Below, in pieces: positions 33,091 through 44,892 of a DNA stretch of 64,000 nt. Source of the DNA: Plantago ovata. Its lineage: Eukaryota > Streptophyta > Magnoliopsida > Lamiales > Plantaginaceae. The stretch is from assembly GCA_028274465.1 (NCBI GenBank), contig CM051458.1, positions 102,998,855-103,062,854 on the forward strand, in the 5' to 3' direction. The number at the start of each line of letters is the position of its first letter. The first letter of the stretch is position 1. The translations under genes were made by a program, and so were the position numbers. The notes beneath the pieces were generated by a model. That model did not search any database. It worked only from the letters and a program-made list of their open reading frames with translations, and was not told the origin of the DNA.

Positions 33091-34872
33091 ATGTCTTCAC
33101 TCCCATTTCTCCTCATCCTCCTCCTCCTCCCCCTCGCCGCCGCATCACTACCCCCAAATGAACAATCACACTTAACAAAACGCCACCGTACTATCACCAC
33201 CACCACCGCCCCTCCCCAGGAACAAATCGAGGTCACTCGCCCACTCCTCCTCTCCACCCTAACCCCAACCTGCTCCCTCCTCGTCCTCTCCCACACCTTC
33301 GCCAACACAATCTCCCTCCCTCCCACCAACACCTCCTACTCCCCTCCCCAAAACTGCAGCACATGGACACGCGCCGCCCTACACCTCTCCGGCTCCTCCA
33401 ACGGCTCTCAATACGACCGAATCGCCGCCGTACATCTCTCCGGCGTCGAGATCCTCCGCACCAGCACCCCCGAGCCTACAGCTGACGGTATATTCTGGAA
33501 TGTCCACAAGGAAATTACCAAATACTCCTCGATTCTCAACCAATCGGACCTCACTCTCGGTGTAATGCTCGAGAATGTCGTCAATGAGGTTTACACCGGC
33601 CTCTACAACATCAATATCACTTTCCTGTACTATGACATTCAATCATCTGGTGAATCGAGTTCATCTGCGGGGTCTGATCTCATTTCGAGGAGGTCGATTG
33701 GGAACGGATTGAGTTTGAATAGGACATCGATGGAGTTGAATGACAATCCGGCTGATTTGATTGTGCCGATATCGGCGACTGGAGAGGAAGAGTACTGGTT
33801 TCGAATCGAGCGAGAGACGGATAAGGTATATCAGACGATTCAGATCCCTGCAAACACTTACAGAGCTGTGTTGGAGGTTTATGTGTCGTACCATGGGAAC
33901 GATGAGTTTTGGTACTCGAATCCACCGGATAGCTACATTGAGGCGAACAGTTTGTCGACGAAACGTGGACATGGATCGTACAGGGAAGTTGTGGTGAAGT
34001 TGGATGATAAGGAGGTTGGATCGGTGGTTCCGTTCCCTGTGGTGTTTACTGGAGGGATCAATCCTTTGTTTTGGGAACCGGTTGTTTCGATTGGGGCATT
34101 CGATTTGCCTTCGTATGAGATAGAGCTTACGCCGTTGTTAGGGATGTTGCTCGATGGGGAGAAGCATTATGTTGGGCTTTCGGTTGAGAGTGCTATTTCG
34201 TTTTGGTTGGTTGATGCAAACTTGCATTTGTGGTTGGATGGGAATGTGGAGAAGGTGCAGGCTGGGGTTGTTCGGTATGATGCTCCGACTGTTGAGCTTG
34301 AGCGAGAATCTAAGTTTCAGCTTCTGGATGGGAAGTTTGAGGTTGAGGGGAAGAAGAAGAGCGTGTTTTCGGGGTGGGTGAATTCGAGTGCTGGGAATTT
34401 CACGACTTATGTTTCTAACAGTTTGGAATTCGATAACGAGATTGAGTTTAAGAAGAATGGGACGGAGAAGAGTGTGGAGCAGGAAGTGGAGGTGAAAAGA
34501 GAGTTGAGTTTGTATTCTGATACAGGAAGTTTGATTTCGAAAACTCTGGTAAAAACAAAGTATCCGTTAGAGATGACGTCTACTACTTTGCCTGGATCAA
34601 CTAAGGATACGTATTTGATGAACACGGAGCTGGAAAATTCGCTCAAGGAGGATAAGACGGAGAATGGGGTGTCAATGAGCAAGGTGGAAAACACTCAGAA
34701 GTCGAAAGGATGGATGTTTGTCCAAGATCATGATGTTGTATCTGGATCAGCAAGTACGGAACAAAGCTACTCTGTCCGGGATGGCTTTGGTTGCTTTACC
34801 CGGAAAGTTTTCGCAACTGGTGGCCAAGTTCTGAAAGATACAGTGAATTATCTTTGTGCCTATGCCTCATGA
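33091..34872 (+). CDS. Peptide-N4-(N-acetyl-beta-glucosaminyl)asparagine amidase A
   Basis: A single exon of 593 codons. Residues 1-19 are a clear signal peptide (SLPFLLILLLLPLAAA). The body matches plant PNGase A: CSTWTRAALHLSGSSNGSQY, VEILRTSTPEP, GIFWNVHKEITKYSSIL, NEVYTGLYNINITFLYYD, then FWYSNPPDSY and VFTGGINPLFWEPVVSIGAF. It has many N-glycosylation sites. The enzyme releases N-glycans from glycoproteins and glycopeptides in the secretory or vacuolar compartment. The length is close to the Arabidopsis members (about 600 aa). The N-terminal 300 bp are very C-rich (codon third positions C), the remainder G/T-rich, a composition step within one exon. The start is the first ATG, at the signal peptide. 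The gene converges on the PMT gene to its right. Confidence 0.93.
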   Translation: MSSLPFLLILLLLPLAAASLPPNEQSHLTKRHRTITTTTAPPQEQIEVTRPLLLSTLTPTCSLLVLSHTFANTISLPPTNTSYSPPQNCSTWTRAALHLSGSSNGSQYDRIAAVHLSGVEILRTSTPEPTADGIFWNVHKEITKYSSILNQSDLTLGVMLENVVNEVYTGLYNINITFLYYDIQSSGESSSSAGSDLISRRSIGNGLSLNRTSMELNDNPADLIVPISATGEEEYWFRIERETDKVYQTIQIPANTYRAVLEVYVSYHGNDEFWYSNPPDSYIEANSLSTKRGHGSYREVVVKLDDKEVGSVVPFPVVFTGGINPLFWEPVVSIGAFDLPSYEIELTPLLGMLLDGEKHYVGLSVESAISFWLVDANLHLWLDGNVEKVQAGVVRYDAPTVELERESKFQLLDGKFEVEGKKKSVFSGWVNSSAGNFTTYVSNSLEFDNEIEFKKNGTEKSVEQEVEVKRELSLYSDTGSLISKTLVKTKYPLEMTSTTLPGSTKDTYLMNTELENSLKEDKTENGVSMSKVENTQKSKGWMFVQDHDVVSGSASTEQSYSVRDGFGCFTRKVFATGGQVLKDTVNYLCAYAS

Positions 34873-35483
34873 TTGGACTGTGGCATCTTCAAATGTGATT
34901 TTTACAGGTTCCTTTTCCTTACATAAAGCAGTTCCATTTTTTTATGTAACATGTGGGTTTTGTGAGTTATATATAGTAGTATTCAATTCTGTGTGGATGA
35001 TACAAACTGTACACTTTATCTTTGATGATTGCGAATTTTCCAATAAGATTATGGCCTTACTGCTTTACAGTACCTTTTTTGCAATTTACAGTAAGCATAT
35101 CATTACAAACTGATTATGTATTTTTTTCGTTTCAATTTTTGTAATAAAGTAAAAGCAGAGGATATAAAGTTGAAGCCAACTCAGCCAGGTGCCAAGAAAT
35201 TACTCCAGATATGTATAGAAACATGGAACATGGATAACTTAAAACTTGCTCTCCAAATGTTTATTTCTTCTTCTGAGAAATTCTGTTGCTTTAAAGTACA
35301 TCTTTCCTCATTGGGAAAATATATAGCAAGTTTGTAGTTTGTAAACTAATGATACAATGGCTCTCAAGAATCTCTATATCAAAATGAAAACAATATGAAA
35401 CCCCTATCTTCATATTCTGGGTACTCGGAAGATTCAGGTAAAAAAATACTATACACAGGTAAAGTATAAAAAAATCTTCATAC
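34873..35483. other. Spacer between convergent genes
   Basis: Shared 3' regions of the PNGase A gene (plus) and the PMT gene (minus). Nothing else is seen. Confidence 0.4.
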
Positions 35484-38400
35484 TCATGTACTCTGACCTG
35501 GTCTCCAGAAGTCTTTTCGACCAACAAGAAACTGATCTTGATGTACATTTACCGACCAATGAAGGGATTTCAGAACTGGAGTCAGGTTGTTTATGACTTC
35601 ATTGGAATCTTGAACTAGGAGATATCCACCTGGTCTAAGTATGCGATCCATCTCTGCTGCTATGTCTAATATATCACACCTGTGAAAGAAGTGCATAGAA
35701 TTTACCTTCCAAAATTACAAATTGGGTAATGTCACCGCACAAGCAAATTTTCAAAACAGATCATTTTTTTAATGACTGAGACGTGCCACGATTGCCTAAT
35801 GCAGAATGAAACTTTACATTGACACCCGCAAAGTTGTGTAGAAAACTTACTTCGAATTATTTATCCTAAGATTTTTTGTGAGTCATCATGCAGTAATCTT
35901 TAATCAATAATGTGCAGTACATGTTGTGAAAGCATCTTTAAGTTACCTCTGTGTCAAGTTTCCGAACAGGAAACTGGAATGCAGAAGATCATAGGTTCGG
36001 GGGTAGGTGTTAAATGATTCACACCAATCATGGTAAACACCAATTAGCCCTCTGTCATAAATAACTGATAATGTATCTGGTTCGTGAATTGGCACAACAT
36101 TCATCACCCATATTGGTAAGTTGACAAGTGCAGAAGCGAACCTGCAACCAGCATTTCATGAACCAGAATCAGTAAATAAACAAGAAAAAAAAGATATAGG
36201 GAAACTACACTTGCTTTCTCACATGTCAAACACTTTTACCATGCATCCTTAGATTTTGAAGTTTCTCATTTTACATCTATGACCTCAGATTCTGAAGAAT
36301 TTGATTGACACTGTAAACCCTTTGCCCCCATATTTAATTAAGATCAAGGCACAAAGTACTGAGTTGAACAGTTTGAGGTGCAAAAATCAAAGAATCAAAG
36401 TGGAAGTAACTTGAAAAGACAGGATGCAAAACTACTAATCTTACGTCTTACCCTCCATAACCTGCATTCATATCCATCACATTCCTTACACCTGACCAGT
36501 TTATCGCAAGACCTTCAAGATATACTTCTGAGACAAGTGCAGACCAGTGTGTGGTATCACCTTTAAAGTTCTCTGCAGCATTTGAATCGGCAGATAGGCT
36601 TAGAGGTATATCAGTGAGCCTTTCTGGCCAGTTTGAAGGCCAGCTTTCTGAGTTATCTGGAAGTGGTACAAGACAACTATCCAGAGGGACATACCTATTT
36701 TCAAGAACATGGACTTTAGGAATGGCGACCAAGAACATTGCAAGATAGATAATGAACAACAAATATTTCTATTACCATGAAATATTTTTCTTGCTGCCTT
36801 GATCACATAGAGGTGGATTCTTCTGTTTACGATTCTCGTAGCAAGAAGAAGATACGGGCTTTTGGTATATAACTATGCCTATTTGAGAAGATTCGAAGAA
36901 CTCCTTTGCAACTACTTTCCAGCAAATTGCTTCTGTTAAAGATACCATAGCTGCAATAACAATCACACAAAACCAAACATGTCACAGGCTGGAAAAGGAT
37001 AGTTTTCACTTTTTATAGTAATATAATTTGACAACGATACATTTGTATGGTCCTGGAAAAATCCATCAGACACATGTCTATTTTCACACAAAATCCCCTG
37101 ATGTTCTTTAAATCTCTGCAGCAAAGCCACTCCATTCACAAATTAGAATTTTAGATACAGCGAAAAGATATTCCAGATTCAGAAAGAAAGGGGTTAGGTG
37201 CAGAGTTTCTTGAAAAAATGAGCTGCCTTGCAGTAAAAATAAACAGCGAGACTATGCCCAAGTTGAGACTAACAAGTTCTTCATGGACTATAGCTCTTGT
37301 AGTAACATGTCCCTACTCCCAGGAGACTAATTTTGGGCAAAGGGGGAGTATAATAAATACTTACAGTTCCAGACCTTTTGGTCCCTTTCTTCCTTCCTAT
37401 ACACAGGTGTGGCTGACCATAAGAAATATCCTCCAGGTCTGACTATTCGGTTCAGTTCCATCAATGGTTGTCCACCTGCAGATATTCAGTTATTAAATGA
37501 ACTTATAATAGACATAAATCTCAAGTGTCAAATAGAGACCTACCATCCGCGTCCCAGTGAACTCGGCACCTTGCGCAGTGAATCAGATCAAAAGAATTAT
37601 CAGGAAATGTCAGCTTTTGTGTCCCAATAACTGACAGTGTGGCAGGAATTCCTCGTTCAAGGGCAAACTGGATTTGTGCTTCGTGTTCATCCTTAGGGGC
37701 CAACGACATGGTCATAACATTTCTGTCCAGTAATGCACCACCAAAGCTAGCAACACCACAGCCAACATCTAGAATTACTCTCGTCTTTTTCCCCCATCCT
37801 ATCGCCGGCAAAGTCTGAAACAAAGAAAAACATGAAATACAAATATTTATAAAATCAAAAGACTGAGTAATTTAACAAAATATAGAAAACTCTTCCATTC
37901 GAATCAAAAGTCATGAAAAGCATACCAGTTGGTGCTAATTAGACAGTGAGACAAGAGTAACATTTTCAGCACATAAACACCTAACAATGTCACCAAACTG
38001 AATATTCCTCGCTATGAAGGACCACAATGATCATATGGCTTCTAACAGCAGATTATCATTCTTAAAGATAAAGCATGTGGATCAATTTAACACAGAGTGT
38101 CCCTTGAAGCACAGGAATAGATCGCACAGTAACTTTTGATAACAGCCATGACAACAAAATACAAAAGCCTCTTGCTACTACATCGGCAGACTATCACACA
38201 AGCAATTATATTAAGAAAAGGAAAATGTAAGTGAGTAAACCATGCATCAAGACCAAGTAATAACAACTGGCAGAAGATTAGCATAACTAGATCAATTCAA
38301 TAGTTTACGCTCATCTATTCTTTTCAGAGTACAGATCTTTATTTAAGATGAGAATCTTCGAGTTGATTATTCATCCAATGAGCTTCAGAGCAGAGTGTAA

Positions 38401-40157
38401 GATGAAAAAATACATAAATAAACAAATAACAACAAAAAGATCAGATGAAATAGATTCAACCTTGTACCATTGTATGACAGGACAAGAAGTTATAAATGTG
38501 GCTGAAGGTTCTAATCTCTTAATTCTTATGCCACAGATGGTAGAATAATGCTAAAGTTATCCAGTAACAGCTACAAATAATAGTGGGGACTGCAGAGTAT
38601 CAAACTCATGGATTGCTACCTTGTAGTGAGCATCAGAAAATAAATGCGTTGTGCCAAATAGGATGACACCGCAGTATCATGATCCTTTCGTGATAATCAA
38701 ATTAACATCTTACAAGGAAATAACAAGAGTGCTACTTCAAGCTTGTGCTAAACATTTAAATTGGAAAAGTACGCTCAAAATAATTATACAGCGCTATCTG
38801 AATACCTTCTCAACTGCCTCGATGTAGTGATCGACTCCTTCCTTGAATTGTGTGCCACCACCAGGAAAAATGAAATAATCACCCGATTTCACCACCCAAT
38901 GTTGCTCCTTCTTGTACTCGACAAGTTTAGGGTGGGGAACATTGCTGTACCATATCTGTGTAACCAAAACAAGAGATACATGATATAGTTATTTACAAAA
39001 ATTAAAAACAAAGATACGCTATAAGTAAAGTATCACACACATGTAAACTTTCCCCAAATAATTATTTAGTCGTCGAATAATTAAACATGTAAAAGTCATG
39101 ATGTCATAATTACTAAACAAAAGAAGTACACACTCATGAAACACAGATGAAAATTGCTTTCAAATAAAACAAAACTCACAAAAAACTAACAACCATGTCA
39201 AAGCTACTCTTATCAAACCACATCTGGCAAATCATGAAATAGTACAAATGCTTATCTAAGCAACATCCCTGTCCATCTAGTAACATAACCTCATCGTCCA
39301 AGCAATGATGAAATAACAACCACTATGTTTCCTTATCAGTTACCTTACAAGCTAAATCACATTATTTGAAAATGTTCCACTCCTAGGCTCCTAGCCCAGA
39401 CTGATTCGAAAATCTAGTCTAAGTCTCTAACTGGCTTATTGTTTGAAGTTAGTTATTGTTAGGATTCATATTTCATTTTACATTGGTTACCATCTACCCC
39501 ATCATCTAATTTGCTAAATCCACTAACATCTAAGAAACTCTTCTCAAACACCAGTGAGGTTAGCTACCCGCTTACGAGCTAAACGCAACCTATTACAAAC
39601 ACTTACAAGTACTAGTCAACTAACTAACAATACAAAATCTTACCACCAAAGAGTGAACGAAGATGTCTCACCATGTCCCTGCTTTTAGGCCAGGGAACCG
39701 GAACCTTATACCCATCAGGCAAAGGAACCAAACACCTGGACATGGATTCAGGGCAATGCCTCTCCCTGTGCTCCATATGCCTTCGTGTTTTCAAAGCCTT
39801 AATCGCCTTCCAGTTATCCAAACAGGGGATATAATCCACCGCCACAGGCCCCTCACAAATTTGCCACTCCACATCAAACATCTGATTCTCATCATCAGGT
39901 TTAGAATCCGAATCCGAGGAGGTGGAATTATTAGCTGATTTGGAATCAACATTAACAACAGCATCAGTCGGAGGAGTGGAGGTAATAGAAACCGGGTCGG
40001 GCTGGACGAAATCAGTGGCGATAGGAGGCTGCTGTGAGTTGGAGACGAGGAGGAAAGTGACGAAGAGGAGGAGGAGGAAGAAGGCGAGTATGAATGGGTA
40101 CTTTCTCTGTTTCAGAATCTCCTCTACTGATGATGATGATGATGATGATACTGCCAT
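35484..40157 (-). CDS. Probable methyltransferase PMT, PMT22/PMT23 type
   Basis: Eight exons on the minus strand: 40157-39672, 38955-38806, 37814-37544, 37475-37365, 36950-36776, 36694-36452, 36141-35947 and 35679-35484. All borders are GT-AG and phases agree; total 608 aa. Residues 1-20 are cytosolic, 21-40 one membrane anchor ([20 protein letters not shown]), then an acidic/serine stem and the methyltransferase domain: [48 protein letters not shown]-binding [48 protein letters not shown] and a C-terminal [11 protein letters not shown]. Family members are type II Golgi proteins needed for pectin (homogalacturonan) methylation or related wall modification. The short stem suggests PMT22/PMT23 and not PMT24-26. 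A long (ATT)n tract lies 160 bp upstream of the ATG. Confidence 0.94.
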
Positions 40158-40311
40158 TTTTTCTGAGTTTAGCAGGTTCCAGATCTAGGAAAAGTGGTGA
40201 GTCTGAAAAAGGAAAGGGGAAAAGGAAGGAAGGGAGGAGGTGAATTTTGAATTTGACAGGGTTGTTAATGATGATTTTATTGGAATTGGAGGAGAAAGGT
40301 GAGTGAGTTTG

Positions 40312-40312
<1 letters not shown>

Positions 40313-40386
<74 letters not shown>
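40313..40386. repeat. (ATT)n microsatellite
   Basis: An uninterrupted TTA/ATT trinucleotide tract of about 24 units, 155 bp upstream of the PMT gene start, likely in its promoter or 5' untranslated region. Confidence 0.98.
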
Positions 40387-40388
<2 letters not shown>

Positions 40389-41010
40389 TGCATGGGTCTG
40401 TCTGTTTTTGGGAAAAAGTGAAGTCGGTGGTGTACTTGGTGTTGGTGTAGTGTAAAATTAAATTATGCCTTGGAGTGATATATATTTATTCTGTGGATTT
40501 CTGGATTTCGTCCCGGTCTCGTATTTATTGCTGTGGGGTGGGGTGGGCTGATCTGTGAGTGGTTTAAAATTACGGATCGCACATTATAAATGTAATTGTT
40601 TTTTAGTTTATCAGGATAAATTAAATTTTAAAAACTTTGTTGCTCTTCACAATATTCAGTAAAAATCTTGCTTTGATTTGCTAATAACAGAATCTCACGA
40701 GACATATGGAGATGAACATCAAAACATCCGGCAAGTACTATCATTACTCATTAGTCATTACTAAGGTGTCAAGCTCCAATGTAGCATGCAGACAATCTGA
40801 ACAGAGCAACAAGATTTGTTTATTTATTGACATTTGAGACTCCCAAACACCAAGTAGAACCTTGTTACTGTTTTCACGTGCACACTGCACATTGCAGTTG
40901 GGAGAAGTAAAGTGCCAGATTATATATATTTTTGTCTCCATTCAAAGCATGGTTACCTTAATATTAGGGTCTTCCAGTAACTAATGGTACGCACAAGAGT
41001 AAAACTGATT

Positions 41011-41165
41011 ACTTCTTGGTGACGTGGATATGACTTATGAAGCTTTGACCTTCCAGCTTAAGCTTTGCTTTCTAAAGTGACCACACTTCTTGGTGACGTG
41101 GATATGACTTATGAAGCTTTGACCATATAAGTCCAGCTTAAGCTTTGCTTTCTAAAGTGACCACA
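41011..41165. repeat. Two 74-bp tandem repeats
   Basis: ACTTCTTGGTGACGTGGATA and the following bases through CTTTCTAAAGTGACCACA occur twice, at 41011 and 41085. The second copy has a few extra bases (ATATAAG). No function is evident. Confidence 0.9.
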
Positions 41166-41244
41166 AAATAAAATAGAAGACACAAATTATACATCGTCAA
41201 ACTCTGAACATTTGCTTGAAGAACTAAAATAACATAAAAGCAAG

Positions 41245-41317
41245 CGCCCACCGTGGGGCTCGAACCCACGACCACAAGGTTAAGAGCCTTGCGCTCTACC
41301 AACTGAGCTAGACGGGC
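41245..41317 (-). tRNA. trnK-CUU: tRNA-Lys(CUU), copy 1
   Basis: On the minus strand: 7-bp acceptor GCCCGTC/GGTGGGC, D arm with box A (TAGCTCAGTTGG), anticodon loop CTCTTAA with CTT, box B (GGTTCGAGCCC), 73 nt ending in discriminator G, no intron. A TTTT run for polymerase III termination follows within 10 nt (CTTGCTTTTATG). Confidence 0.97.
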
Positions 41318-41854
41318 TTGTATGGGGGATGGAAGATGGATGATAAACAATTTCTCACCAAAGATGCACCACACTGTTCTTAACATGAATTATGAATGTC
41401 ATGAAACTACAAAAATTACTTATTAGCACTAGTAACTGCTTCATCAAGCGCAATCGCAAACTTTTAGTCACCAGTTTCAGTTATCATCTAATGCTTGGAA
41501 GTACTACTACTTTGCTACACTTGAGAAATTCAGAGATTTACTTCCTAAAACTCTTTTAGTTCATGGAATTCGGAATGAAAACATTCCATAATAAATATCA
41601 ATTTAGAGAAAAGTCAGAAACCTAAAGCGCCATAATGAAATAGAGAATGAACTGACTCAGATTTTACCTCCAGTTCCAGCTTCATAGTTTGGGCAACATG
41701 TCCATCAGTCCATCATAGAATGCATCGCAAGCATGAATATCTTAATGTTTGCTGTAATTAATACTTAGTTCATTTGGGCTGAAAATCAACAATCTGTCAA
41801 GTTGCAGAAATAAAGCATGAGAAGAAAATATAGGAGAGACAAAAATAACAAAAG

Positions 41855-41945
41855 CGCCCGTTGTGGGGCTTAAACATAGAACCACAAGGTTATGAGTAAG
41901 CACCCATTCATAGAACCTTACGCAATACGAATGAGCTAGTCGGGC
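41855..41945 (-). pseudogene. tRNA-Lys pseudogene with an 18-nt insertion
   Basis: It aligns with the neighbouring tRNA-Lys genes but has an 18-nt insertion in the anticodon loop, a damaged D arm (CTCATTCGTATTG) and a broken T arm (TATGTTTAAGC). The CTT anticodon is no longer in a normal loop. Confidence 0.85.
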
Positions 41946-42350
41946 TTGTATAAAGCAGTAATTCCATTAGTAAGCATCATGTACACAAAAGTTTACTTTT
42001 AGATGCACTGGTCATGTCTTCAATGTCATATGTTATATGATGAAGTCATGAAACCATCCAAATTATAAAGTTCGAATCTGCTCACTTAAACACATGAGAC
42101 CTTTAGAGATGCTTCTCACTTTCTGAGCACAAATATCAGGCAATGCGATGTAGATTTAAACTATATATACAGTATATAATAAAATTTAATTTTTTTTAAA
42201 AACTAGGAATCAACAAACAACAAATAACTAAAACTTCCACAATAAAAGCCAATACAGAATCAAATGCTCTAGTTTACTTACAGATCTACTAGCTTCATAG
42301 CCAGGGCTCAGGGATTCTGATTGAATGCACCTATTGGGCATGAAACCACA

Positions 42351-42423
42351 CGCCCACCGTGGGGCTCGAACCCACGACCACAAGGTTAAGAGCCTTGCGC
42401 TCTACCAACTGAGCTAGACGGGC
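42351..42423 (-). tRNA. trnK-CUU: tRNA-Lys(CUU), copy 2
   Basis: Identical over 73 nt to copy 1. Unlike the other intact copies it has no TTTT run in the first 50 nt downstream (GTGTGGTTTCATGCCC follows), so termination may be inefficient. Confidence 0.95.
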
Positions 42424-42625
42424 CTGCTGAAAGGATTGACCCAATAGGTACGCATACCAATATACACATATCACCTAAGCTCGCATTGGTTATTCTTTTT
42501 AATGCATGTTAAATTAAATTTAGACAAAAATAACAGACCACAACCGAAGGAATCAACTTTTACCTCTAGAGTGTAGACCAAGCTTCATAGTTTGAGCGTG
42601 CATGACAAGAAAAACTGAAAACAAG

Positions 42626-42698
42626 CGCCCACCGTGGGGCTCGAACCCACGACCACAAGGTTAAGAGCCTTGCGCTCTACCAACTGAGCTAGACGGGC
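42626..42698 (-). tRNA. trnK-CUU: tRNA-Lys(CUU), copy 3
   Basis: Identical 73-nt gene. The downstream TTGTTTTCAGTTTTTC supplies polymerase III terminators. Confidence 0.97.
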
Positions 42699-42939
42699 AT
42701 GCTGAAGGAATTGATTCTCTAGATACATCAACTCCTAACACAATATCACACAATGCCCCATAGATTTAAAAATGAAAAGGAAGCATTTTAATGTATGACA
42801 AAAGAGAAACATAGAACCATTACATTATGGGTTCATTAGACAAAAATAAAGCCCCAGAATGAAATACATTTTACCACCACTAGAGTATAGACTCAACTTC
42901 ATAGTCTGGCAGTGAATTAGAAGAAGAGATAAAAACACA

Positions 42940-43012
42940 CGCCCACCGTGGGGCTCGAACCCACAACCACAAGGTTAAGAGCCTTGTGCTCTACAAACTG
43001 AGCTAGACAGGC
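42940..43012 (-). pseudogene. Mutated tRNA-Lys copy
   Basis: Same length and CTT anticodon, but with base changes in the acceptor (GCCTGTC), the D loop (AGTTTGTAGAG, losing the conserved GG), the anticodon stem (GCACAAGG) and next to the T arm (TTGTGGG). It may fold weakly; more likely inactive. Confidence 0.7.
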
Positions 43013-43702
43013 TTACTGAAAGTATTTATTCTATAGGCATAGCCCATTCCTGTACACAAATATCACGCAATCCCAAACCAGAAACACTATATTAAGTTCG
43101 AAATTATAGGTTTGTAGACTTGCAACGAAAGATAGGTTTGGGATGGCTTTACTGAAAGTGTTGTTTCTGCAGTCAGCCAGAAACACGACAACATCTGTAC
43201 TTTGAATGTGATTTTACAAGGAAAATCTGGAGTTTTGACTTGCAAACATTGCAAATCCAGTGGCAGACTGGTGATTGGGAGCAGGAGAAAGAATGGATCA
43301 TAGTCCACCAAAGGAAAAGGAGCTAAAGTGTAGATTATAAAAGTTGTTGTTCTGAGACTATCTATGAAATTTGGAGGATGCGTAATGATGTTATTCAAGG
43401 AAGGCAGTTTGGGTTAAACTTAGGTCCCAGAATTATATATACTGTATATATGCAGTGCATGAGTTATAGGAGACTTGGTGAAACTTGCCATAGATTACTA
43501 GGAGAAATAGATTGTTTTGTTTCGATATGATGATTTGGTTACCTGGATCCTTTTGCACTTTCAAGGTTTTGGTAATAAGTGATCTCCTAGATCCACCGTG
43601 GGGCTCCACAATGAAAGGCAGTAGAGAACGAAATGAATCAGCTTTTACCTCTGGTCTAGACCAGCTTCATAGTCTGGCGTTAGAAGAAAAAATGAAAACA
43701 CG

Positions 43703-43775
43703 CGCCCACCGTGGGGCTCGAACCCACGACCACAAGGTTAAGAGCCTTGCGCTCTACCAACTGAGCTAGACGGGC
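43703..43775 (-). tRNA. trnK-CUU: tRNA-Lys(CUU), copy 4
   Basis: Identical 73-nt gene with TGTTTTCATTTTTTC downstream. A short relic, CCACCGTGGGGCTCCA, lies 100 bp away at about 43593. Confidence 0.97.
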
Positions 43776-43961
43776 CTGTTGGAAGGACTATTTTTAATTG
43801 GCCAACCATCCCTATACACAAATATCATGAAATTTCCACATATCAAAACAAGAAGAGAACCCATTACACAATGAATCAATTTAGACAAAAGAAAGCTCCA
43901 CAATAAAAATCAATAGAGAATGACGAAATGAATCCATTTTACCTCCATTGTCTGGAAAAAA

Positions 43962-44036
43962 CGCCCACCATGGGGCTCGAGAACCCACGGCCAGAAGGTT
44001 AAGAGCCTTGCGCTCTACCAAATGAGCTAGACGGGG
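43962..44036 (-). pseudogene. tRNA-Lys pseudogene with T-loop insertion
   Basis: A 2-nt insertion expands the T loop (TTCTCGAGC), the acceptor starts CCCCGTC in place of GCCCGTC, and there are changes in the D loop (CATTTGG) and variable region. Box B is broken, so transcription is unlikely. Confidence 0.82.
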
Positions 44037-44223
44037 TTAAGGACTGATTTCCATTAGCCAGTCATCCCTATACACAAATATCACATATCAAAACAAGAAG
44101 TGAACCCATTACACAATAAATCAATTTGGACAAAAGAACAATAATAAAAACCAAAAGAGGATGATTAAATGAATATGTTTTTAGTTTTTACCTCCAGGCC
44201 GAGCTTCATTGTCTGGGCAAAAA

Positions 44224-44296
44224 CGCCCACCGTGGGGCTCGAACCCACGACCACAAGGTTAAGAGCCTTGCGCTCTACCAACTGAGCTAGACGGGC
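44224..44296 (-). tRNA. trnK-CUU: tRNA-Lys(CUU), copy 5
   Basis: Identical 73-nt gene, immediately followed by TTTTT. It is the first of three copies spaced exactly 298 bp apart. Confidence 0.97.
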
Positions 44297-44819
44297 CTGT
44301 TGGAAGGACAGATTTCTCTTGGCCAGGCATCGCTATACACAAATATCATGTAATTCCACATATTAAACCAAAAAGGAAACCCAGTACATAATGATTTAAT
44401 TTAGACAAAAGAAAGCTCCACAATGAAAGCTGATCAATTTAGACAAAAGAAAGCTCCACAAAGAAAACCAATAGAGAATGATGAAATGAATCCACTCGGA
44501 CCTTCATTGTCTGAGCAAAAACGCCCACCGTGGGGCTCGAACCCACGACCACAAGGTTAAGAGCCTTGCGCTCTACCAACTGAGCTAGACGGGCCTGTTG
44601 GAAGGACAGATTTCTCTTGGCCAGGCATCCCTATACACAAATATCATGTAATTCCACATATTAAACCAAAAAGGAAACCCAGTACATAATGATTTAATTT
44701 AGACAAAAGAAAGCTCCACAATGAAAGCTGATCAATTTAGACAAAAGAAAGCTCCACAAAGAAAACCAATAGAGAATGATGAAATGAATCCACTCGGACC
44801 TTCATTGTCTGAGCAAAAA
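44297..44819. repeat. 298-bp tandem duplication carrying tRNA-Lys
   Basis: The spacers 44297-44521 and 44595-44819 are nearly identical (shared TTGGAAGGACAGATTTCTCT, TGGCCAGGCATC and two internal copies of AATTTAGACAAAAGAAAGCT). One tRNA plus spacer gives an exact 298-bp period, pointing to recent unequal crossing-over. Confidence 0.95.
44522..44594 (-). tRNA. trnK-CUU: tRNA-Lys(CUU), copy 6
   Basis: Identical 73-nt gene with TTTTT directly downstream, 298 bp from copies 5 and 7. Confidence 0.97.
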
Positions 44820-44892
44820 CGCCCACCGTGGGGCTCGAACCCACGACCACAAGGTTAAGAGCCTTGCGCTCTACCAACTGAGCTAGACGGGC
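44820..44892 (-). tRNA. trnK-CUU: tRNA-Lys(CUU), copy 7
   Basis: Identical 73-nt gene with TTTTT directly downstream. Its upstream flank differs from copies 5 and 6, so the tandem array ends here. Confidence 0.97.
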
